Below are positions 1 to 5,425 of a DNA stretch of 7,633 bases, one piece after another. The position numbers and the translations under genes were made by a program. Each line of letters opens with the position of its first letter. Positions within the stretch are counted from its first letter, which is position 1. The notes beneath the pieces are model-generated. The model saw only the letters and a program-made list of their open reading frames with translations, ran no database searches and was not told where the DNA came from. The DNA is from an uncultured Bacilli bacterium. GTDB lineage: Bacteria > Bacillota_I > Bacilli_A > RF39 > UBA660. The stretch spans positions 1-7,633 of the forward strand of contig CANRDA010000047.1 in the NCBI GenBank assembly GCA_947629285.1, read 5' to 3'.

Positions 1-2
1 GA

Positions 3-47
3 AAAAAATAGATTTTTTTTCATTTCCATAAATTTTATCTATTTTTT
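3..47 (+). terminator. Possible terminator of a gene left of the window
   Basis: An 11-bp perfect inverted repeat pairs positions 3-13 with 37-47 (arms AAAAAATAGAT and ATCTATTTTTT) across a 23-nt loop, and ends in a T-tract with more T-rich sequence behind it. The complementary strand also ends in a U-run, so it could act in both directions. The loop is longer than in the other terminators of this window and the stem has one G-C pair, so the call is tentative. Confidence 0.35.
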
Positions 48-88
48 CATTTTATTTATTTTTACTCTTTTTTACTGATGAAAAAATA

Positions 89-145
89 TGTACAAAATTG
101 TATAAATGTGATAGAATAGTCAATAACTTTTTAAACCGAGGGGGG
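89..145 (+). promoter_or_regulatory. Promoter and SD of the 153-1121 gene
   Basis: A -35-like TGTACA (89-94) is followed by a 17-bp spacer and an extended -10, TGaTAGAAT (TG 109-110, hexamer 112-117). Transcription would start near 124, giving a leader of about 29 nt. The SD is a G-rich run, GAGGGGGG at 138-145, seven bases before the GTG start. A run of six G is conspicuous in such AT-rich DNA. Positions are read from the sequence; promoter activity is inferred. Confidence 0.6.
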
Positions 146-152
146 AATTAGG

Positions 153-1121
153 GTGAAAAAGTATAACTTTAGAATTGATGATATGAGGCAAATAAAAAAA
201 TTAATTAGATTATCAAATAATATAGGAGAATTGTTTAAAAAACAAATTATTTTAGAATATAATGGGAAAAAAGATACAGAAAAATATAAAGAAATATTAA
301 AAAATATAAAAATTGTGGAAGGGGCAGAAGATTATATATATAATAAAGCCGAACTAGATTATAGTAAGTGCATTGCATGGTTAGATATGATTATAAATGA
401 ATTGCTACCAATAGATTTAAATAATAATATAGATAGTATTATTGAACAGGACTATGAAAATAATTCAATTAGAAGAGTATTAAATGTTTTAATATATAAA
501 TTAACTTATGAATACAATGAACTTATAGATAAAGATACATGTGCACTTTTAAATAATGTTATTATATCAAAGTTTAATATAAAAGAATACGATTTTAATA
601 GATATTTAAAACTAAAGTTAAATTTTGAAAGAGAGATATTAAATAATTTATTAATCTATTTAAATGATTATTCAACTTATGAACAATTAGATGAATCAAT
701 TAAACAAATAGTATTTAGAGCGAAATATAGGTTATTGCAGGCCCATAAATATATATCTGACATGCCTGATGAATTATGTATACAAAATATGCTAAAAATT
801 CTTGAAAGAATTGATATTAATAAATACAGAAATTTAAAAGATTGTTTTTTCGTCGAATTTTCATTACAGCAATTTGATAAATTAACAAATGATTGTAATA
901 CTGAACAATATAACTTATTTTCAATGAGATATATTGTGTTTATGTCAACACTTTTGTCAATGAGTAATAAAAATTTAAAAAAAGTTAGAAAAAATTTTAT
1001 GAGCTTTAATTACAATAATATAGATTCAAAAGTAAATGATATAGTAAAAAATTTAATAAAAAATAGTTTTACTAAAATAGAAAAAGATAAGAAACAATTA
1101 GTTAAATATAATTTAAACTAA
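153..1121 (+). CDS. Hypothetical helical protein, function unknown
   Basis: This 322-residue protein matches no family I recognise. It starts at GTG, chosen because the SD GAGGGGGG lies seven bases upstream and an extended -10 promoter precedes it. It is rich in Asn, Ile, Lys, Leu and Tyr and looks almost wholly alpha-helical. I see no signal peptide, no convincing membrane span (residues 260-270 are hydrophobic but short), no nucleotide-binding loop and no clear nuclease or metal-site motif. Five cysteines (73, 130, 209, 231, 248) are scattered and do not form zinc-knuckle pairs. The C-terminus is basic (about residues 272-318). It is probably a cytosolic protein. It is separated from ezrA by 129 bases that contain a new promoter, so it is not clearly in an operon with it. 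No strong terminator follows. That it is a real gene is well supported by length, start signals and orientation; its role is open. Confidence 0.82.
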   Translation: MKKYNFRIDDMRQIKKLIRLSNNIGELFKKQIILEYNGKKDTEKYKEILKNIKIVEGAEDYIYNKAELDYSKCIAWLDMIINELLPIDLNNNIDSIIEQDYENNSIRRVLNVLIYKLTYEYNELIDKDTCALLNNVIISKFNIKEYDFNRYLKLKLNFEREILNNLLIYLNDYSTYEQLDESIKQIVFRAKYRLLQAHKYISDMPDELCIQNMLKILERIDINKYRNLKDCFFVEFSLQQFDKLTNDCNTEQYNLFSMRYIVFMSTLLSMSNKNLKKVRKNFMSFNYNNIDSKVNDIVKNLIKNSFTKIEKDKKQLVKYNLN

Positions 1122-1165
1122 AAATAATGTAACAATATAAGACAAAAAAGACTAAACACAGTGAA

Positions 1166-1196
1166 TTTATGTAAATAAAGTTTTACTTTATGTAAA
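1166..1196. repeat. Paired 10-bp direct repeats upstream of ezrA promoter
   Basis: TTTATGTAAA occurs at 1166-1175 and again at 1187-1196, a 21-bp period, which places both copies on the same face of the helix. Each copy is itself a near-palindrome (TTTA..TAAA). Between and overlapping them lies a small inverted repeat, ATAAAG (1175-1180) with CTTTAT (1186-1191). The second copy ends four bases before the putative -35 of ezrA. This layout would suit a regulator binding site, but AT-rich DNA yields such repeats by chance. Confidence 0.4.
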
Positions 1197-1200
1197 AATA

Positions 1201-1243
1201 TTGTCGAATATATAAAAAAGTATGGTATAATTATAATAGGTGA
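1201..1243 (+). promoter_or_regulatory. ezrA promoter and SD
   Basis: An extended -10, TGgTATAAT (TG 1223-1224, hexamer 1226-1231), is followed directly by a second TATAAT (1232-1237). The best -35 candidate is TTGTCG (1201-1206) with a long 19-bp spacer, so the TG extension probably matters. Transcription from the first -10 would begin near 1238, which is also where the SD AGGTGA (1238-1243) begins. The leader would then be only about 13 nt. Inference from sequence only. Confidence 0.6.
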
Positions 1244-1250
1244 TTGTATA

Positions 1251-2978
1251 ATGGATAACTTAACACTTATTATGATAACGTTGTTTCTTATATGTGCAGG
1301 TCTAATTATAGGTGTTTTAAACTTTGTACAAAGTAAGAAAAATAAGAAAATAAAAAAGACTTTAGAAAATCTTGAAATAGAAAAAAACAAACTAGCAACT
1401 TCTCCAATAGTTCCAGAACTTGCTAAAGTAGAAAATTTTTTGAGTAACGAGAAATTGCAAGCTTTATACGATGAATGGTCTAATAGATTAAAACAAATTA
1501 AAGAGGTTCAAATACCTAAATTATCCGATATGATTTTAGATGCTGAATATTCTTTATCGCAAATGGATTATAAAAGTACTATGTATAAAATAGCAAAATT
1601 AGAAATGGAATTATATAAAGTACGTACTAATTCAGATTTCCTTTTTGGAGAAATAAAAGATTTAACGTCTAGTGAAGAACGCAGTCGTACAATAATTACA
1701 AGTTATAAAGCACGATATAGAACTCTTTACCAGAAATTTATGGATACAAAGGAAGAATTCGGACAATTTACCAATATTGTCAATACACAGTTTGAAGTAA
1801 TTGCAAAAAGATTTGAGGACTTTGAATCTATTATGGATAATAACGAATATACAGAAGTTGATAAAATATTAAATATAATAGATGAATTGTTGAATCATGT
1901 TTCAGTTGTAATTGAAGAAGTACCTTCTATAGTAATGTTAACTGATAATATATTACCAAAGAAAATATTAGAGGTACATGAGACATATGATAGAATGGTT
2001 AAGGAAGGGTATCCCCTTGATTATCTTAATGTAGAATATAATATAAATACAATAAGTAATAAAATTTCTGAGATTGTAGAAAGAACAAAAAAACTTGACA
2101 TGAATGAGAGCTTAAAAGAACTAAAAGTTTTAATGGAATATTTTGAAAACGTATTTAAAGATTTTGAAAAAGAAAAAATTGATAGAAAAAGTTATGAAGA
2201 AAAATTACTTACTTTTAATACAAGATTAACAAAAATAAATTCAGTTGTAAATAATATATATAGTCAAATTGATGAAGTAAGAAATATATATGATTTAAAG
2301 GAAGAAGATATATATTTACTTAATGAAATAAGGTCTAATATAGATGAACTTAATACTAATTTTAAGGTATTGCAAGACCATACTAAATTCAATAATACAT
2401 TTGCATATTCAAAACTAGTTCAGGAAATAGAAGGTTTGTCAAATAAATTATCATATACTGAAGAAAAACTTGATACGTTATTAAATGTAATAGGTAATAT
2501 GCATGATGATGAAGTTAGAGCTAGACAACAATTAGAAGAAATAAAAATGGTTTTAAAAGATTCAAAATTGCAAATAAGAGATTATAAATTACCTATAATA
2601 CCTGATTTTTATTATGTTGAATTAAATGAAGCTAATAGTGCTATAAAAGAAATTGTAAAGGAATTAGATAAAAAACCTATAACTATAGATGTATTAAATA
2701 CTAGAGTTGATACAGCACGTGATTTAGTATTAAAACTTTATACAAAAACAAAAGAAATGCTGAAAAATGCTATGTTTGCTGAAAAATCTATAGTATATGG
2801 AAATAGATACAGAAGTAGTAATCCTGAATTAAATAGTGGTTTAAATGAATCTGAAAAATTATTTTATAGTGGTGAATATAAGAAGTCATTTGAATTAACT
2901 ATCAATGTTTTAAACAAAATAGAACCTGGTATATATAATAAAATATTACAGTTATATAGTTCAAATAAAAATAATTAG
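1251..2978 (+). CDS. ezrA: Septation ring formation regulator EzrA
   Basis: EzrA is a membrane-anchored, spectrin-like regulator of the FtsZ ring. In Bacilli it prevents extra Z-rings at the poles and later helps organise the division machinery at mid-cell. The 575-residue protein has the family layout. It has one N-terminal membrane span (about residues 4-26) with a basic stop-transfer stretch (KKNKKIKK) and a long series of helical coiled-coil bundles facing the cytoplasm. Near the C-terminus lies the conserved patch GNRYRS at 517-522, equivalent to the 'QNR' patch needed for mid-cell localisation in Bacillus. Segments such as the LTSSEERSR region near residue 140 also match the family. Length is close to the 562 residues of B. 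subtilis EzrA. ATG 1251 is preceded by AGGTGA with seven bases between. It has its own promoter, and its stop codon TAG lies inside the terminator hairpin. No damage is seen. Confidence 0.93.
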   Translation: MDNLTLIMITLFLICAGLIIGVLNFVQSKKNKKIKKTLENLEIEKNKLATSPIVPELAKVENFLSNEKLQALYDEWSNRLKQIKEVQIPKLSDMILDAEYSLSQMDYKSTMYKIAKLEMELYKVRTNSDFLFGEIKDLTSSEERSRTIITSYKARYRTLYQKFMDTKEEFGQFTNIVNTQFEVIAKRFEDFESIMDNNEYTEVDKILNIIDELLNHVSVVIEEVPSIVMLTDNILPKKILEVHETYDRMVKEGYPLDYLNVEYNINTISNKISEIVERTKKLDMNESLKELKVLMEYFENVFKDFEKEKIDRKSYEEKLLTFNTRLTKINSVVNNIYSQIDEVRNIYDLKEEDIYLLNEIRSNIDELNTNFKVLQDHTKFNNTFAYSKLVQEIEGLSNKLSYTEEKLDTLLNVIGNMHDDEVRARQQLEEIKMVLKDSKLQIRDYKLPIIPDFYYVELNEANSAIKEIVKELDKKPITIDVLNTRVDTARDLVLKLYTKTKEMLKNAMFAEKSIVYGNRYRSSNPELNSGLNESEKLFYSGEYKKSFELTINVLNKIEPGIYNKILQLYSSNKNN

Positions 2979-2997
2979 TTACAAACTAATTATTTTT
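2968..2997 (+). terminator. ezrA intrinsic terminator overlapping the stop codon
   Basis: Arms 2968-2980 and 2984-2996 pair perfectly over 13 bp around a 3-nt loop (ACA), ending in a T-tract. The core arm is ATAATTAGTT with AACTAATTAT. The stem has only one G-C pair (2978 with 2986). The ezrA stop codon TAG (2976-2978) is in the 5' arm, so the hairpin can fold fully only after the terminating ribosome leaves. Confidence 0.75.
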
Positions 2998-3017
2998 GTA
3001 GTAAAATTAATTTACTC

Positions 3018-3085
3018 TTGATTTATTCTAAAGTATATTTTATAATAAATATAGAGTTATAAAACTCAAATAGAAAATGGAGGAG
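3018..3085 (+). promoter_or_regulatory. rny promoter, 5' hairpin and SD
   Basis: TTGATT (3018-3023), a 17-bp spacer and a perfect TATAAT (3041-3046) form a housekeeping-type promoter; transcription would start near 3053. The first transcribed bases can fold into a small hairpin, GAGTT (3054-3058) with AACTC (3063-3067) around a four-base loop. The SD GGAGGAG (3079-3085) is the strongest in the window. The leader, about 37 nt, is the longest of the predicted leaders here. Coordinates are seen; function is inferred. Confidence 0.65.
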
Positions 3086-3115
3086 TAATATGCCAAATGT
3101 TATAGGCTCCATTTT
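3074..3115 (+). promoter_or_regulatory. Inverted repeat sequestering the rny SD
   Basis: AAAATGGAG (3074-3082), which contains most of the SD, is a perfect 9-bp complement of CTCCATTTT (3107-3115) in codons 6 to 9 of rny. The 24-nt loop (3083-3106) carries the start codon at 3090. In mRNA the stem would have three G-C pairs and mask the SD, so it could act as a translational switch. A 9-bp repeat with this gap is not rare by chance somewhere in 7.6 kb; its exact placement on the SD is what makes it notable. Confidence 0.45.
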
Positions 3116-4643
3116 GCTAGTCCTAATAGGACTTATTGTTGGAATAATCGTAATGTTTATATTTAATCTTATTAGAAAGAATACTGCTTCTAACAGTGCT
3201 GATAAGATTTTAGAAAATGCTAAATTAGAAGGCGAAAAAATAAAAAAAGATTTTATTGCTGATGCAAAAGAAGAAATGAGCGTATTAAAAGCTCAAACAG
3301 ATGATGAGATTAAAGAAAAAAAAGCAGAAATAAAAGAATCAGAAAATAGACTTATTGTTAGAGAAGAAAACATAGAAAGAAGAGACCAAAATCTTCAAAA
3401 AAGAGAAAATTTATTAGATGAGAAAGAAAAAAATTTATTAAATAAACAAAAAGATATTCAAGAACAAGAAGCAAATGTGGAGAAAATTAAGGAAGAACAA
3501 ATAGAAAAATTAGAACAGATAAGTGGTTATTCTAAGGAAAAAGCAAGAGAATTAGTCATGAAGAATGTTGAAGAAACAATGACTAAAGAAATATCAGCTT
3601 ATATAAAAGAAAAAGAAGCTGAGGCAAAACTTGAAGTAGATAAAAAATCAAAGAATATGTTAATCGAAAGTATGCAAAAGTATGCTTCTGACGTAGTTGA
3701 AGAACAAACAGTGACAGTTGTAGATTTACCAAGCGATGATATGAAAGGTAGAATAATAGGTAGAGAAGGAAGAAATATAAGAACTATAGAGTCTGTTACA
3801 GGTGTTGATTTAATTATAGATGATACACCTGAAGCAATAGTATTATCTTCATTTGACCCTCTAAGAAGAGAGATTGCAAGGATTACAATTGAAACACTTA
3901 TAAAAGATGGAAGAATTCATCCAGCACGTATAGAAGAGATATACGATAAAACTTGTAAAGAAATGAAAGAAAAAATAATAGAATATGGACAAAATGCATT
4001 ATTTGAATTAGGTATAACTAAAGTTGAGCCAGATTTAATTGAACTAATTGGTAAATTACAATTTAGAACTAGTTATGGACAAAATGCTCTTAGACATTCA
4101 ATAGAAGTTGCCAATTTAGCTGGTATTATGGCTGGAGAACTTGGAGAAAACGAAATGCTTGCAAAAAGGGCTGGTTTATTACACGATATAGGCAAGGCAA
4201 TAGACCACGAAATAGAAGGTAGTCATGTAGAAATAGGAGCTAATATAGCAAAAAAATATAAAGAAAATGATGTTGTAATTAATGCTATAGAGTCACACCA
4301 TGGAGATACAGAATCAAAAAGTATTATTGCAGAACTTGTTGCAATCGCTGATACATTATCAGCAACACGTCCAGGTGCTAGAAACGATTCATTAGAAAAT
4401 TATGTACAAAGATTACATGATTTAGAGAATATAGCAAATGACCAAAAAGGTGTTGAAACAGCATTTGCTATGCAGGCAGGAAGAGAGCTTAGAGTTATAG
4501 TAAAACCTGAAGAAGTAGATGATGCTTCAAGTCATAAAGTAGCTAGGGATATAAAAAATAGAATAGAAGAAGAGTTACAATATCCTGGAACTATAAAAGT
4601 TACTGTAATAAGAGAAACTAGGGCAATAGAAGAGGCTAAATAG
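3090..4643 (+). CDS. rny: Ribonuclease Y (membrane-anchored endoribonuclease)
   Basis: RNase Y is the membrane-bound endoribonuclease that starts decay of many mRNAs in Firmicutes, with a role like that of RNase E. The 517 residues carry every family part in order. There is an N-terminal membrane span (about 5-26) and a long charged coiled coil (about 32-200). A KH RNA-binding domain follows (about 207-273, loop IIGREGRN at 222-229). The HD metal-dependent phosphodiesterase domain (about 333-426) has H336, the H365-D366 pair in [11 protein letters not shown]403-H404 and D421. B. subtilis RNase Y is 520 residues with its HD pair at 368-369, so this is full length with an intact active site. 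ATG 3090 is fixed by the SD GGAGGAG. It is transcribed from its own promoter and ends in a terminator over its stop codon. The structured leader hints at control of its own synthesis, which is inference. Confidence 0.98.
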   Translation: MPNVIGSILLVLIGLIVGIIVMFIFNLIRKNTASNSADKILENAKLEGEKIKKDFIADAKEEMSVLKAQTDDEIKEKKAEIKESENRLIVREENIERRDQNLQKRENLLDEKEKNLLNKQKDIQEQEANVEKIKEEQIEKLEQISGYSKEKARELVMKNVEETMTKEISAYIKEKEAEAKLEVDKKSKNMLIESMQKYASDVVEEQTVTVVDLPSDDMKGRIIGREGRNIRTIESVTGVDLIIDDTPEAIVLSSFDPLRREIARITIETLIKDGRIHPARIEEIYDKTCKEMKEKIIEYGQNALFELGITKVEPDLIELIGKLQFRTSYGQNALRHSIEVANLAGIMAGELGENEMLAKRAGLLHDIGKAIDHEIEGSHVEIGANIAKKYKENDVVINAIESHHGDTESKSIIAELVAIADTLSATRPGARNDSLENYVQRLHDLENIANDQKGVETAFAMQAGRELRVIVKPEEVDDASSHKVARDIKNRIEEELQYPGTIKVTVIRETRAIEEAK

Positions 4644-4653
4644 TCTCTTTTTT
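4628..4653 (+). terminator. rny intrinsic terminator overlapping the stop codon
   Basis: A 10-bp stem pairs 4628-4637 with 4642-4651, including two G-U pairs, around an AAAT loop, and runs into a T-tract (4648-4653). The core is AAGAG (4630-4634) with CTCTT (4645-4649). The stop codon TAG (4641-4643) spans the loop and the 3' arm. The tmk -35 begins two bases after the T-tract. Confidence 0.72.
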
Positions 4654-4654
4654 C

Positions 4655-4700
4655 TTTACATTTGTTCTGTTAAATTGTATAATATATTTAAGATAGGTGA
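4655..4700 (+). promoter_or_regulatory. tmk promoter and SD that sets the start codon
   Basis: TTTACA (4655-4660), a 17-bp spacer and TATAAT (4678-4683) form the best consensus promoter of the window; transcription would start near 4690. The SD AGGTGA (4695-4700) is five bases before ATG 4706. An in-frame GTG at 4697 lies inside this SD and so is not a credible start. The leader would be about 16 nt. Confidence 0.7.
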
Positions 4701-4705
4701 CTTAT

Positions 4706-5380
4706 ATGAAGGGAAAATTAATTGTAATTGAGGGAACTGACTGCAGTGGAAAAGAAACACAAACTAGATTATTAGTGGAAAAATTAGAAAGTACAAGCAT
4801 AAAATGTGTTAGGTTTTCATTTCCACAGTATGATACTCCAACTGGAAAAATAGTAGGAGGTCCATACTTAGGAAAAGAGTATATATGTGATGGTTGGTTT
4901 AGTGAGGGTGCAAGCAATGTAGACCCTAAAGTATCATCACTTTATTATGCAGCAGATAGAAAATATAATATAAAAAAAATAGAAGAATTAATCAATAGTG
5001 GTGTTAATGTAATACTTGATAGATATATGTATTCTAATATGGCTCATCAAGGAGGTAAAATTAAAGATAAAAAAGAAAGATTTGCTATGTATAAGTGGTT
5101 AGAAAAGTTAGAATTTGAGCTTTTAGAACTGCCTAGTGCTGATATAAAAATTTTTTTGCACATGCCATATGATGTATCTTTAATACTTAAACAAAATAGA
5201 GCTGAAGGTTTAGACGAACATGAAAAATCGAAAGAACATTTACTTCTTGCAGAGAGTGCATATAAGGAAATAGCAGACTTATACAACTTTAAAACTATAG
5301 AATGTAGTAAAGATAATAGCCCTAAAAAGATTGAAGATATTAATGAAGAATTATATAATTATGTAATAGAGAATTTGTAA
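4706..5380 (+). CDS. tmk: Thymidylate kinase (dTMP kinase)
   Basis: It phosphorylates dTMP to dTDP with ATP, a required step of dTTP synthesis in the cytosol. The 224-residue protein has a P-loop at residues 10-16 (GTDCSGK) and a substrate-binding FPQYDTPTG segment at 39-47. The DRY motif of the family is at 105-107 (ILDRYMYSN). A lid-like region is around R165 (NRAEGLDEHE). Two points differ from the textbook enzyme. The residue after the P-loop lysine is E17 where Ser or Thr is common, with T18 following. Residues about 50-75 (from IVGGPYLGKE on) are longer than in the usual enzyme of about 205-210 residues. Both fit a divergent TMPK branch I associate with clostridia and relatives, but I cannot confirm that here. 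ATG 4706 is used because GTG 4697 overlaps the SD. It is followed by ltaS after 45 bases with no visible terminator, so part of its transcript may continue into ltaS. Confidence 0.93.
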   Translation: MKGKLIVIEGTDCSGKETQTRLLVEKLESTSIKCVRFSFPQYDTPTGKIVGGPYLGKEYICDGWFSEGASNVDPKVSSLYYAADRKYNIKKIEELINSGVNVILDRYMYSNMAHQGGKIKDKKERFAMYKWLEKLEFELLELPSADIKIFLHMPYDVSLILKQNRAEGLDEHEKSKEHLLLAESAYKEIADLYNFKTIECSKDNSPKKIEDINEELYNYVIENL

Positions 5381-5420
5381 TAAACTTTTCAATGTGCTAT
5401 AATTACTAAAGCGAGAGGTG
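5375..5420 (+). promoter_or_regulatory. ltaS promoter and SD
   Basis: The -35 TTGTAA (5375-5380) overlaps the end of tmk, including its stop codon. After a 17-bp spacer comes an extended -10, TGcTATAAT (TG 5395-5396, hexamer 5398-5403). Transcription would start near 5410, and the SD AGAGGTG (5414-5420) is five bases before ATG 5426. The leader is about 16 nt. ltaS can therefore be made both alone and by read-through from tmk. Confidence 0.62.
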
Positions 5421-5425
5421 TAAAA

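Noticed and set aside
1098..1121. Hairpin at the end of the first gene as a terminator
   Set aside because: TTAGTT pairs with AACTAA with an inner AAAT/ATTT stem, but there is a bulged A and no T-tract follows on the + strand.
153..1121. Low G+C of the first gene as a sign of recent transfer
   Set aside because: Sampled 60-base stretches hold 8 to 16 G+C bases, but ezrA has similarly poor stretches (12 at 2041-2100), so composition does not set it apart.
1118..1390. Minus-strand reading frame of 90 codons across the ezrA promoter and start
   Set aside because: It overlaps the ezrA promoter and coding region, has low-complexity hydrophobic composition from AT-rich DNA and no SD that I can see.
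4697..4705. GTG start giving tmk three extra residues
   Set aside because: The GTG is part of the SD AGGTGA; ATG 4706 has proper spacing and gives the usual N-terminus of the family.
4702..4917. Minus-strand reading frame inside tmk
   Set aside because: Lies wholly within a confidently identified gene and has no protein family features.
5047..5286. Second minus-strand reading frame inside tmk
   Set aside because: Shadow of the tmk coding sequence; Ser/Leu-rich with no recognisable domain.
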